Origin: Lentzea flava
Lineage (GTDB): Bacteria; Actinomycetota; Actinomycetes; Mycobacteriales; Pseudonocardiaceae
DNA length: 64,000 nt
Direction: 5' to 3'
Assembly: GCF_014648475.1 (NCBI RefSeq)
Contig: NZ_BMRE01000002.1
Location: 124,001 to 188,000, forward strand
The position numbers and the translations under genes were made by a program. This document shows positions 7,902 to 16,296 of the stretch, piece by piece (the first letter of the stretch is position 1; each line of letters starts with the position of its first letter). The notes below the pieces were generated by a model. That model worked only from the letters and a program-made list of their open reading frames with translations, was not told the DNA's origin and made no database searches.

Positions 7902-10070
7902 GTGATCGCCGCCGAGTCCACCGAGCTCTTCGTCGGGCCTCGGACCGCGCTGCTGCAGGTGGTGCGGGTGACCTCGCCTACGTTGGCGGGACCGGTGCAC
8001 GCGCACGTCTCCGGACCCGGTCTGCACTCGCCGCGGCACGGCGGTGCGCTGATGCCGGGACCGTTCGGCTACGAGGTCGCCGTCGACGTGTCCGAGCACT
8101 CCCCCGGCTCGGTGGTGCCCGCTCAGGCCGTCGTGAGGTCGGCGGCCGGCGAGGATTCGTGCACGTTCTCGCTGGTCGTGGGCACTCCAGGGTGGACGGT
8201 GCACCTCGTCGGGCACGTGGCGGCCAATGCGCCCTTCCCGGTGTTGCGGGCTCATCTGGACCTGGCTCTGACCGATCCCGCCTACCGGTTCGCCGTGACG
8301 TCGGTGGAGTTGCTGCAGCCCTACTGGGACACGTTTCCGCAACACCGGTCGCTGCTGCTGCGGCTGATCTCCGAGGGACGGATCGAGGTCGTCGGCTCTC
8401 CGTCCAATGTGGTCGGTGTAGCGCCGTTGCTCTGGTCGCTGCCTGCCGGATCGCCGTTGGAGGCTTCGTCGCTGGGCGAGGCCGAGCGGGCGGTCTACTC
8501 GTCGTTCCTGGCGCGACGGTCTTCCGCCTCGGCGCCGCACGTGATGCTGCCGGTCGGGGCGCCGCGCTCGATGCCCTCGCCGTGGACGACCGCGATCCAC
8601 CACGACTGGCAGGCCCGTTACACGTGGCCGCGGGTCATCTGCTCGTTGCCGCGCGACTACTACGTGCGCGGCAAGGTGCCGGTGCCTCCCGCTCCGCTCG
8701 ACGACTCGGCCGCGGCGGTGTTCGCGACGCACGCTGCCCGGCTGACCGGTGCGGCTTATCCGACCGCTGCGCTCACACGGGCTGCGGCGGCGCATCCGCG
8801 TGAGGCCTTCGACCTGCACTCGGAGATCATCTCGCGGTCATTGGCGGCGTTGACGTCCACTGTGGACTCGTCGGTGGTCGTGTGGAACCCGTTGAACGTG
8901 CCGTGCACGGACGTCGTGTCCGTGCACCTGCCTTCGCCTCGGAACGTGCACGTCGCCCACGACGGTGAGGCCTTGCCGACACTGGTCGACGGGACCACCG
9001 TGACGTTCCTGGCGCGTGACGTGCCGGCGCGCGGATGGCGGACGTGTTCGTTGGTCGAGGACGACGTCGACCACGGGTGGAAGCAGGGCTTCGGCACGGA
9101 GATCGCGTCCACGCACTACGTGCTGTCGTACGACCCGATCGCTTCTCTGGTCGCTGTGGACGGTCCCGTTCTGGAGCCGCCGCGGCTGACCGGGCCCGTG
9201 ACGGTCTGGCACAGCGAGGTCGGCGAGAAGATGGTCGGGTCGTCGACGTTCACGCTGTGGCACGAGGTCGACCACCTCGGGCCTTCCCCGCTGGTGGGGG
9301 TGCTGGGCTCGCGGTCGCCGTCGCACGGTTCGCTGTCCGCCGTGGCCCCGCGGCTGACGGTGGCCGGGCCACCGCTGGGACCGGTTTCGCCCGCCGTCAC
9401 GCCGGTGTTCGGGCGGTACTGGCTGCACGAGCCCGCGCCGCTGGGAGGGCTCGCCGCGAACGTGCACCTGGAGGTGCTCGGCCCGACCCGGCTGCGGGTG
9501 GTCGCGGTGTCGGACGGGGAGGCGTTCGAGGGTGTCGTCCGGTTGTCGCTGCCGGACGGGTGGTCGGCTTCGTGGGACACGTTGCCGGTGTCGCTCCCCG
9601 CCGGTGGGTACGTGTCAGCCGACGTGCGGCTGGTGCCGCCGCGGACACCTGGCTGCTATCCGGTGCGGGCCACTTTGGACGGACTGCCGTTCGAGGTCTA
9701 CGACGTGGTGCTGCTGACCGTGCCGGAGTGGGACTTCGAGGATCCCGTCGAGGTGTTGTGGGTGGCTTCGTCGCCCTCGGTGGTGTCGGCGGCGCCCGGC
9801 ACTTCGTCGTCGTTGCGGGTGGTGCTGGCTTCCGGAGCGCACGGCGACCTGCCGGTGCAGGCCTGGATCTTGTCGCCGCGGGAGACCTGGGAGCTGGTCG
9901 GGCCGTTCAGCACGTCCGGTGTGGTGCCCGGTCAGGGGCGGTTGGCGCTCGACTTCGACTTCTCGCCGCCGGCGTGGGCGGCGGCCGGCTCGTGGTCGGC
10001 CGTGGTGAAGGTGGCGGCCGGTGAGCTGGTCAGGACCAGTCCGGTGATCAGGCTCGAAGTGGCTGGTTAA
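7902..10070 (+). CDS. Degenerate GH38 alpha-mannosidase-like protein
   Basis: A 722-residue open frame that matches GH38 alpha-mannosidases in pieces. The block YRFAVTSVELLQPYWDTF (about residues 127-144) and the following EGRIEVVGSPSN correspond to the GH38 catalytic domain. The family normally continues with YNEPNTNL and a nucleophile Asp in a QLDVFGHD-type motif; here the frame jumps to unrelated short text and then to C-terminal beta-domains (from about residue 310, beginning VVVWNPLNVPCTDVV, and a NEW3/NPCBM-like end). Typical actinobacterial homologues are near 1,400 residues. The reading frame is intact and the codon bias matches its neighbours, so this is either a decaying gene trimmed in frame or a pseudoenzyme. 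A ROK kinase follows 11 bases later, a usual partner for sugar catabolism. Confidence 0.65.
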   Translation: MIAAESTELFVGPRTALLQVVRVTSPTLAGPVHAHVSGPGLHSPRHGGALMPGPFGYEVAVDVSEHSPGSVVPAQAVVRSAAGEDSCTFSLVVGTPGWTVHLVGHVAANAPFPVLRAHLDLALTDPAYRFAVTSVELLQPYWDTFPQHRSLLLRLISEGRIEVVGSPSNVVGVAPLLWSLPAGSPLEASSLGEAERAVYSSFLARRSSASAPHVMLPVGAPRSMPSPWTTAIHHDWQARYTWPRVICSLPRDYYVRGKVPVPPAPLDDSAAAVFATHAARLTGAAYPTAALTRAAAAHPREAFDLHSEIISRSLAALTSTVDSSVVVWNPLNVPCTDVVSVHLPSPRNVHVAHDGEALPTLVDGTTVTFLARDVPARGWRTCSLVEDDVDHGWKQGFGTEIASTHYVLSYDPIASLVAVDGPVLEPPRLTGPVTVWHSEVGEKMVGSSTFTLWHEVDHLGPSPLVGVLGSRSPSHGSLSAVAPRLTVAGPPLGPVSPAVTPVFGRYWLHEPAPLGGLAANVHLEVLGPTRLRVVAVSDGEAFEGVVRLSLPDGWSASWDTLPVSLPAGGYVSADVRLVPPRTPGCYPVRATLDGLPFEVYDVVLLTVPEWDFEDPVEVLWVASSPSVVSAAPGTSSSLRVVLASGAHGDLPVQAWILSPRETWELVGPFSTSGVVPGQGRLALDFDFSPPAWAAAGSWSAVVKVAAGELVRTSPVIRLEVAG

Positions 10071-10081
10071 CATGGGTCACC

Positions 10082-10972
10082 GTGACTGATCTGGTGCTGG
10101 CACTGGACTTCGGCGGCACCAAGATCGCTGCCGCTCTGGTGGACCCGTCGGGTGCGGTGGTGCGGTCGTCTCGGGTGCCCACGCCGGCTTCCGACCCCTG
10201 GGACGCCGTCGTGTCCGTGGTGTCGTCGGTGGTGCGGGGTGAGGCCGTCTCGGGCGTCGGCATCGGCTCGGCCGGGCCCGTGGACACCGTCGCCGGCACC
10301 GTCTCACCGATCAACGTGCCCTCGTGGCAGGCGTTCCCGCTGCGGTCCGCGGTGTCGTCGTTGTTCCCCGACGTGCCGGTGGAGCTGGCCGGCGACGGCG
10401 TGTGCATGGCGTTGGGCGAGCACTGGCGCGGGGCCGGGCAGGGCAGCCGGTTCATGGTCGGGCTGGTCGTGTCGACCGGTGTCGGCGGCGGGCTGGTGCT
10501 CGACGGGCGGCCGTTCGGCGGGCGGACCGGCAACGCCGGGCACATCGGCCACATCGTCGTCGAGCCCGACGGCGAGCTCTGCACGTGCGGTGGGCGCGGG
10601 TGCGTCGAGACCGTGGCCGGCGGCCCCCGGATGGTGGCGTGGGCCCGCCGCGCCGGGTGGCAGGCGCCCGACGACGCGGACGCCGCCGTGCTGGCCGCCG
10701 CCGCGCTGGCCGGGGACGAGATCCCGCTCGAGGCGTTCGACCGGGCCGGTCAGGCCGTCGGGATGGCTATCGCCGGTGCCGCTGCCGTGTGCGACCTGGA
10801 GCTGGCGGTCATCGGGGGTGGGGTGGCGCAGGCTGGGGAGTTGCTGTTCGAGCCGGTGCGGAGGGCGTTGAAGACGTACGCCGGGTTGTCGTACCTGGCT
10901 GGGCTGGAGGTGCGGGCGGCTCGGCTGGGTGGGGAGGCCGGGCTGGTGGGGGCGGCGGCGCTGGTGCGCTGA
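10082..10972 (+). CDS. ROK-family sugar kinase
   Basis: A 296-residue cytoplasmic ROK kinase, probably phosphorylating glucose, N-acetylglucosamine, N-acetylmannosamine or mannose. The ATP-phosphate loop is LALDFGGTKIAAAL at residues 6-19. The GHIGHIVVEPDG segment carries the catalytic-site Glu/His signature, and CTCGGRGCVE is the ROK zinc-binding motif. No N-terminal helix-turn-helix is present, so it is a kinase rather than a NagC-type repressor. GTG start at 10082. The C-terminal coding part (from 10841) is repeated downstream as two decayed copies, so the gene end has been tandemly duplicated. Confidence 0.85.
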   Translation: MTDLVLALDFGGTKIAAALVDPSGAVVRSSRVPTPASDPWDAVVSVVSSVVRGEAVSGVGIGSAGPVDTVAGTVSPINVPSWQAFPLRSAVSSLFPDVPVELAGDGVCMALGEHWRGAGQGSRFMVGLVVSTGVGGGLVLDGRPFGGRTGNAGHIGHIVVEPDGELCTCGGRGCVETVAGGPRMVAWARRAGWQAPDDADAAVLAAAALAGDEIPLEAFDRAGQAVGMAIAGAAAVCDLELAVIGGGVAQAGELLFEPVRRALKTYAGLSYLAGLEVRAARLGGEAGLVGAAALVR

Positions 10973-11277
10973 CCGGGCTGCGGGTGTGGTGCAGCGGGTT
11001 TGCCGCTTGAGCCTGTGCGGAGGGCGGTGAAGGTGCGCGCCGGTTGTCGTACCTGGCTGGGCTGGAGGCGGGCGGCGCGGCTAGGCGGATTGGGGGCGGC
11101 CGTCCCCGTTCGCTAACCGGCCTCGCGGGTGCGACACAGAAGAGTTTGCTGCTCGAACCCGTGCGGAGGGCGCTGAAGACGCACACCGGGGCTGTCGTAG
11201 CTGGCCGGGCTCCGAGGTGCGGGCGGCCCAGCGGAGCGGGCATGTTGGGCTGTGGAACGGCGGCGCTGGTGCGCTAG
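10841..11277 (+). repeat. Three tandem units derived from the ROK gene 3' end
   Basis: Unit 1 (10841-10999) is the last 132 bases of the ROK gene plus 27 bases. Unit 2 (11000-11145) and unit 3 (11146-11277) are diverged copies. All begin with TTGC-G-TCGAGCC-type sequence followed by GTGCGGAGGGCG, and units 1 and 3 end GGCGCTGGTGCGCT followed by GA or AG. Unit 2 also keeps a continuous match TTGTCGTACCTGGCTGGGCT to unit 1. Units 2 and 3 contain frameshifts and stops, so they are not genes. Together with the next repeat they fill the gap between the ROK gene and pxpA. Confidence 0.8.
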
Positions 11278-11380
11278 GCACGCTCGCGCAAGGGTCCCCT
11301 TGGGTGCCGGATCCCCCGCGACCCAACGTACCGAGCAGGTCTGACAGTCAGATCGCCTCGCGGTGTCAGGCCGCCATCTG

Positions 11381-11442
11381 TCGGTCAGACCGCCTCGCGG
11401 GTGTGGCGCAGTCGGTCAGACCGCCTGACGGGTGTGGCGCAG
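11381..11442. repeat. 31-bp tandem repeat overlapping the pxpA 3' end
   Basis: Two adjacent 31-base copies (11381-11411 and 11412-11442), each beginning TCGGTCAGACCGCCT and ending GGGTGTGGCGCAG, differ at two positions. A third partial copy lies at 11347-11366. The second full copy codes the last residues and stop of pxpA; the others are outside the gene. Confidence 0.8.
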
Positions 11443-12195
11443 GGGCGATTCGACACGTCCGACCGCGACACCGGCCGATTCCAGGGCCGTGCGGACCGTG
11501 CGGGCGATCTCCACGGCGTTCGGGGTGTCGCCGTGCACGCAGATGGAGTCGGCGGCGATGCGCACCGGACGTCCGCTGACGCTGCGGACCCAGCCCTCGG
11601 TCGCGAGTTGGACGCACCTCGCCGCGATTTCGGCGGGGTCGCGCAGGACGGCGCCGGGTTCGGTGCGCGGTACCAGGGTTCCTGCGGAGGTGTAGGCGCG
11701 GTCGGCGAACGCCTCGTGCCAGACGCGCAGGCCCGCTACTGAGGCGCGCTTCAGCCACACTGCGCCTGGTGGGCCCAGGACGGCCAGGGACGGGTCGAAC
11801 AGGCGGACCGCGTCCACCACGGCGTCGGCTTGGGCCTCGTGGCGGACCAGGGTGTTGTAGAGGGCGCCGTGTGGCTTCACGTAGGAGATGCGTGTTCCGG
11901 CGGCTCGGGCGAACACCGACAGCGCTCCTAGTTGGGCCAGGACCTCGTTGGTGAGCGTGTCCGGGGCGACGTCGATGAACCTGCGGCCGAAACCCGGCAG
12001 GTCGCGGTAGCCGACGTGTGCGCCGATGGCTACGCCTGCGTTGGCGGCGTGGGCGCACGCCTCGCGCATGGTGTCCGGGTCGCCGGCGTGGTGGCCGCAG
12101 GCGATGTTTGCGCTGGTCACGACCTTCAGCAGGGCGCGGTCGTCGCCTAGCGTCCAGTGGCCGAAGCCCTCGCCGAGGTCCGCGTTCAGGTCCAT
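11416..12195 (-). CDS. pxpA: 5-oxoprolinase subunit A (LamB/YcsF family)
   Basis: A 259-residue subunit of the ATP-dependent 5-oxoprolinase PxpABC, which opens 5-oxoproline (pyroglutamate) to glutamate. Family hallmarks are MDLNADLGEGFG at the start, SANIACGHHAGDP near residues 28-40, VKPHGALYN near 107-115, and ICVHGDTPNA near 224-233. PxpB and PxpC are normally adjacent but are not in this window, so they must be elsewhere or the protein acts differently. It is divergent from a FadR-type regulator with a shared operator region. The last codons lie inside a 31-bp tandem repeat. Confidence 0.88.
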   Translation of the reverse strand: MDLNADLGEGFGHWTLGDDRALLKVVTSANIACGHHAGDPDTMREACAHAANAGVAIGAHVGYRDLPGFGRRFIDVAPDTLTNEVLAQLGALSVFARAAGTRISYVKPHGALYNTLVRHEAQADAVVDAVRLFDPSLAVLGPPGAVWLKRASVAGLRVWHEAFADRAYTSAGTLVPRTEPGAVLRDPAEIAARCVQLATEGWVRSVSGRPVRIAADSICVHGDTPNAVEIARTVRTALESAGVAVGRVESPLRHTRQAV

Positions 12196-12235
12196 GGCCG
12201 TCCTCCAACGCTTGCGGTTTTGTTGGATCGTTGGA

Positions 12236-12246
12236 TTGTTGAACGA
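12236..12246. promoter_or_regulatory. Putative FadR-type operator between pxpA and its regulator
   Basis: TTGTTGAACGA fits the FadR-subfamily GntR consensus TNGTNNNACNA at every fixed position. It lies midway in the 95-bp divergent promoter region. Direct repeats of CTGCAATAG follow at about 12257 and 12272, next to the regulator start. Autoregulation and control of pxpA are inferred. Confidence 0.5.
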
Positions 12247-12290
12247 TTCTACGATACTGCAATAGAACGATCCTGCAATAGACTTGGCAG

Positions 12291-12977
12291 GTGACGGAGA
12301 CGTGGGTGTCGACGCTGGCGCAGGGCAAGGCCGACCTGGAGCGCGCGAGCACCGCGCAGAAGGTCGCGGACATGTTGCGCGAGCGGGTGCTCGACGGCGA
12401 GCTCGCGCCCGGCCTGCGGCTCAGCGAGGAAGCCATCGGCGGTGCGCTGGGAGTCAGCCGCAACACGCTGCGAGAGGCGTTCCGGCTGCTCACCCGCGAC
12501 CGGCTGCTGGTGCACGAGCACAGCCGAGGCGTGTTCGTCCGCAGGCCGACCGGCGACGACGTGCGCGACCTCTACGCCGCCCGCCGGGTGATCGAGTGCG
12601 GCGCGCTCCGCCTGTGGGACACCGTGACCGAGGCCCAGCGCGAGGCGGTCAGGGCGCCCGTCCGCCAGGCCGTCGCCAGGGCGGAGAAGAACGACTGGAC
12701 CAAGGCCGGTCAGGCGAACATCCAGTTCCACCGCGGCATCGTGAGGCTCGCCGGCAGCACGCGGCTCAGCGACGAGTCCGACCGCCTCTTCGCCGAGCTC
12801 ATGCTCGCCTTCCGGGTGGCGCAGGAGATCAACGACTTCTACCAGACGTACGTGCCGTGGAATCGCCGGATTGTCGAATTGTTGAACAACGGGCAGGTCA
12901 GCGAGGCGGTCGACCAGCTCAACGAGTACTTCGACGCCGCCGAGGAGGACCTCGTCAACCGCCTGGACGCGCAATAG
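12291..12977 (+). CDS. GntR/FadR-family transcriptional regulator (FCD domain)
   Basis: A 228-residue regulator with an N-terminal winged helix (about residues 22-85, RLSEEAIGGALGVSRNTLREAF as recognition region) and an all-helical FCD ligand domain. Several positions that are usually metal-binding His or Asp in FCD proteins are Asn here (NIQFHRG and VPWNRRI), so ligand binding may not need a metal. It probably controls the divergent pxpA and the downstream transporter in response to 5-oxoproline or a related carboxylate. GTG start at 12291; the leader is very short, so the mRNA may be leaderless. Confidence 0.85.
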   Translation: MTETWVSTLAQGKADLERASTAQKVADMLRERVLDGELAPGLRLSEEAIGGALGVSRNTLREAFRLLTRDRLLVHEHSRGVFVRRPTGDDVRDLYAARRVIECGALRLWDTVTEAQREAVRAPVRQAVARAEKNDWTKAGQANIQFHRGIVRLAGSTRLSDESDRLFAELMLAFRVAQEINDFYQTYVPWNRRIVELLNNGQVSEAVDQLNEYFDAAEEDLVNRLDAQ

Positions 12978-13083
12978 TCCAAAGGGACTGTTAAGCCGAG
13001 TGCAACGATTCCGATCACGGAGCTGACGACACGTGTCATCAGGCCTAACATCCGCGCAACACCGCGTACACGGAGGGCCCACC

Positions 13084-13350
13084 ATGCCGTCGGATCCCAA
13101 GACCGGCTTGCGCTGGAGCAACTGGAACCTGCTGCTGATAGTTCCGCTGCTCATGCTCATCACGCCGTGGTTCAACATGGACGAGCCCCGCATCTTCGGG
13201 CTCCCGTTCTTCTACTGGTACCAGTTCGCGTTCGTGCCCCTCGGCGTGCTGTGCGTGGGCCTGGTCTACGTCAAGACCAAGGACAAGCCCGTCGTCACCG
13301 GCAAGCCGGACAAGCTCGGCGTCGACGACCTGGACGAGGGAGCGAAGTGA
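13084..13350 (+). CDS. DUF3311-type small transporter-associated membrane protein
   Basis: An 88-residue protein with two predicted spans (NLLLIVPLLMLITPWF and FFYWYQFAFVPLGVLCVGLVYV) and a charged cytosolic tail. This is the DUF3311 family, which is almost always encoded directly before a sodium:solute symporter and is thought to be its accessory subunit. ATG at 13084 behind GGAGGG. Its stop overlaps the symporter start by 1 base (TGATG), so the two are probably translated together. Confidence 0.88.
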   Translation: MPSDPKTGLRWSNWNLLLIVPLLMLITPWFNMDEPRIFGLPFFYWYQFAFVPLGVLCVGLVYVKTKDKPVVTGKPDKLGVDDLDEGAK

Positions 13351-14984
13351 TGCAGTGGACTGAGCTGATCGTTTTCAGCGCCCTCTTCCTGCTCGTCACG
13401 GTCATGGGCTTCGTGGCCGCGCGGTGGCAGAAGGGCGAGACGCTCGACCACCTCGACGAGTGGGGGCTGGGCGGCCGCAAGTTCGGCAGCTGGATCACGT
13501 GGTTCCTGGTCGGCGGCGACCTCTACACCGCCTACACGTTCGTGGCGGTGCCGGCGCTGATGTTCGGCGCGGGCGCGACCGGGTTCTTCGCGCTGCCGTA
13601 CACGGTGATCCTCTACCCGATCGTGTTCCTGCCGCTGGTGCGCATGTGGTCGGTCAGCCGCGTGCACGGTTACGTGACGCCGGCCGACTTCGTGAAGGGC
13701 CGGTACGGCTCGCACTGGCTGGCGCTGCTGATCGCCATCACCGGCATCGTCGCGACCATGCCGTACATCGCGCTGCAGCTCGTCGGTCTCGAGGCCGTGC
13801 TGCGCTCGATGGGCCTGAACGGCGGCGGCATCCTCGGCCACCTGCCGCTGTTCATCGCGTTCGTGATCCTCGCGCTCTACACCTACCAGTCCGGTCTGCG
13901 GGCGCCTGCGCTGATCGCGTTCGTCAAGGACATCCTGATCTACCTGGTCATCCTCGTCGCGATCGTCTACCTGCCCGCGAAGTTCGGCGGCTGGGGCGAG
14001 ATCTTCAACGACGCGCAGGCCAAGTTCGACGCCACGCAGTCCAAGACCGACGGCATTCTGCTGACCGGCACCAACCAGCTGCAGTACGCCACGCTGGCGC
14101 TCGGCAGCGCGCTGGCGCTGTTCCTCTACCCGCACTCGCTGACCGGCATCCTCGCGAGCCGCGGCCGCAACGTCATCAAGCGCAACATGGTCGCGCTGCC
14201 GGCGTACTCGCTGGTGCTGGGTCTGCTCGCGCTGCTGGGCTACGTCGCGATCAGCGCGGGCACCAAGCCGATCGTCAACCAGGCGACCGGCCGTCCCGAC
14301 ACCAACACGATCGTGCCGGAGCTCTTCGGCCACAACTTCCCGTCGTGGTTCGCGGGCATCGCGTTCGCGGCCATCGGCATCGGCGCGCTGGTGCCGGCGG
14401 CGATCATGTCGATCGCGGCGGCGAACCTGTGGACGCGCAACGTCTACAAGGAGTACATCCACAAGCACGCCACTCCGGCGCAGGAGGCCAAGCAGGCCAA
14501 GATCGCGTCGCTGGTCGTGAAGTTCGGCGCGGTCGCGTTCATCGTGTTCGTCGACCCGCAGTTCTCCATCGACCTGCAGCTCATCGGCGGCGTGATGATC
14601 CTGCAGACGCTGCCGGCGGTCGCGATCGCGCTCTACACCCGCTGGTTCCACGTCTACGGCCTCGTCGCGGGCTGGGTCGCGGGCATGGGCTACGGCATGT
14701 GGCTGCTCTACAACATCGGCAACCCGGCCGTGAACAAGGCGCACTTCGCCGGTTCGGCACTGCCGCTCGGCAAGATCTCGATCTTCGGCTGGCACCCGTT
14801 CGGGGCGTCGACGACGCAGATCTACGTCGGCATCGTCGCGCTCTTCGTCAACCTGCTGGTCGCGGTGATCGTCACGCTGATCGCCAAGCGGGCCAAGGCG
14901 TTCAACGGCACCGACCAGACGGATCCGTCCGACTACCACGTCGACGAGGACAGCCCGAGGGTCAAGCCCGTCGCGACCCATTGA
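13350..14984 (+). CDS. Sodium:solute symporter (MctP-like carboxylate transporter)
   Basis: A 544-residue SSS-family transporter with about 13 membrane helices, closest in type to monocarboxylate/urea-like permeases of the MctP group. Landmarks are GFVAARWQKGETLDHLDEWG and the SSS core QLVGLEAVLRSMG with FLYPHSLTGILASRGR. The start at 13350 is set by the 1-base overlap with the DUF3311 gene. Next to pxpA and a FadR-type regulator, the likely cargo is 5-oxoproline or another small carboxylate; that assignment is an inference. A strong terminator follows at 15001. Confidence 0.88.
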   Translation: MQWTELIVFSALFLLVTVMGFVAARWQKGETLDHLDEWGLGGRKFGSWITWFLVGGDLYTAYTFVAVPALMFGAGATGFFALPYTVILYPIVFLPLVRMWSVSRVHGYVTPADFVKGRYGSHWLALLIAITGIVATMPYIALQLVGLEAVLRSMGLNGGGILGHLPLFIAFVILALYTYQSGLRAPALIAFVKDILIYLVILVAIVYLPAKFGGWGEIFNDAQAKFDATQSKTDGILLTGTNQLQYATLALGSALALFLYPHSLTGILASRGRNVIKRNMVALPAYSLVLGLLALLGYVAISAGTKPIVNQATGRPDTNTIVPELFGHNFPSWFAGIAFAAIGIGALVPAAIMSIAAANLWTRNVYKEYIHKHATPAQEAKQAKIASLVVKFGAVAFIVFVDPQFSIDLQLIGGVMILQTLPAVAIALYTRWFHVYGLVAGWVAGMGYGMWLLYNIGNPAVNKAHFAGSALPLGKISIFGWHPFGASTTQIYVGIVALFVNLLVAVIVTLIAKRAKAFNGTDQTDPSDYHVDEDSPRVKPVATH

Positions 14985-15000
14985 GACAACTCGGTCAACG

Positions 15001-15038
15001 AAAAGGGCCACCCGTCGGTTTCGACGGGTGGCCCTTTT
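15001..15038 (+). terminator. Rho-independent terminator after the symporter gene
   Basis: An exceptionally regular hairpin with 17-base arms running from AAAAGGGCCACCCGTCG to its complement ending CCCTTTT, with a 4-base loop. It is flanked by A- and T-runs, so it could act in both directions. Confidence 0.9.
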
Positions 15039-15054
15039 CCGTTGAGATCGAAGC

Positions 15055-16296
15055 GTGAAAATCATCGCCGGACTCGTCATCGCGGCAGGCCTCGCGGTCG
15101 TGCCGGGCGTCGCCCAAGCCCAGGACGCCGACTGCTACGACACCACCGTCCCGCTGACCGTCGAGGAACAACGGCTCGACGACACACTCGTGCCCGGCGG
15201 TCCCGCCGTCGGCCCCTCTCTCGTGAAGCTCGCCGGGTTCGACGGCCGCGTCACGGACTTCACCACCAAGCTCTGCCGGCAGGCCGTCCTCAGGCAGGCG
15301 CAGCAGTTCGCGGAACGCGAGGGCAACGCGCTGTGGAAGGCCGCCGTCGCCCGTGCGCAGAGCACCCAGCCGTTGCCGCACGACGCCTACGACGACCGCC
15401 CGCTGTACTGGGCGCGTCTGCAGCTCACCACCGCGCTGCGCCAGTGGAAGCCGCGGTTCGCGCTGTCCGTGCACGACCGCGCGAAGCTCATCCAGCAGTT
15501 CGACTGGGCCTCACGAGGACTGCGCGACTCGGCGTTCCCCGCCAGGCCGGGCGTGCGCAAGGTCGCGGTGACCGGCTTCGACCCGTTCCAGCTCACCGGG
15601 ACGAACGTGCGGCGCGCCAACCCGGCCGGCGCGGCGGCGCTGCAGCTCGACGGCCGTGAGATCACCACGCCGTCCGGCAGGGTCGTGCTGCAGGCGGCCG
15701 TGCTGCCGGTGCTGTGGGGCGGGTTCGACGAGGGGATCGTCGAGCAGTTCTACGGCTCCGCGCTGGAGCAGAAGCCGGACGCGTTCGTGACGATCAGCCA
15801 GGGCAGGCCGGGCCGCTTCGACATCGAGCGGTGGGCGGCGCGCTGGCGTGGCGGTTCGGCGGACAACAACAACGTCGGCTCGTACGGCAGCGTCCCGGAC
15901 GCCGCGGGCTGGCCGCAGCCGGCCATCGAGTTCATCGAGACGACGCTGCCGTTCCAGAAGATGATCGACGCGGGCACCGGCCCGTTCCCGGTCGTGCTGA
16001 ACCGGAGCTTCTGCGAGTGGGTCGTCGTCGGCAGCACGCAGGAGTGCCGCACGGACGAACCGACGCCGGGCCGTGTCGCGGCTGTCGGTGGCGGCGGGAA
16101 CTACCTCTCCAACGAGAGCATGTACCGGGCCAACCGCGTGCGAATCGGTTACGGCGCAACGAATGTCCTCGGCGGACACCTCCACACGCCGGTGCTCGGC
16201 CAGCCGGCCGATCCGGCCGCGCTGACGGATTCGACCTTCGAAAAACAGCGTCGGGACATCGCCGATCAGGTCAAGGCCCTAGTCTCTGTGGTGTGA
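15055..16296 (+). CDS. Secreted pyroglutamyl-peptidase I-like (family C15) protein
   Basis: A 413-residue exported protein. A Sec signal peptide covers residues 1-22 (cleavage after AQA). Residues 168-380 carry the C15 pyrrolidone-carboxyl-peptidase signature: VTGFDPF (173-178), TNVRRANPAG, and a possible full catalytic triad of Glu258 (FDIERWA), Cys320 (RSFCEW) and His375 or His377 (GGHLH). Classical C15 enzymes are about 215 residues and cytosolic; this one has about 140 extra residues before the catalytic domain. It would remove N-terminal pyroglutamate from peptides outside the cell. It starts just after the symporter terminator with a GTG, and its stop overlaps the next start by 4 bases. 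Confidence 0.75.
   Translation: MKIIAGLVIAAGLAVVPGVAQAQDADCYDTTVPLTVEEQRLDDTLVPGGPAVGPSLVKLAGFDGRVTDFTTKLCRQAVLRQAQQFAEREGNALWKAAVARAQSTQPLPHDAYDDRPLYWARLQLTTALRQWKPRFALSVHDRAKLIQQFDWASRGLRDSAFPARPGVRKVAVTGFDPFQLTGTNVRRANPAGAAALQLDGREITTPSGRVVLQAAVLPVLWGGFDEGIVEQFYGSALEQKPDAFVTISQGRPGRFDIERWAARWRGGSADNNNVGSYGSVPDAAGWPQPAIEFIETTLPFQKMIDAGTGPFPVVLNRSFCEWVVVGSTQECRTDEPTPGRVAAVGGGGNYLSNESMYRANRVRIGYGATNVLGGHLHTPVLGQPADPAALTDSTFEKQRRDIADQVKALVSVV

Noticed and set aside
11044..11277. Short open frame after the ROK gene resembling its C-terminus
   Set aside because: It is built from the decayed tandem copies of the ROK 3' end and has no independent start site.
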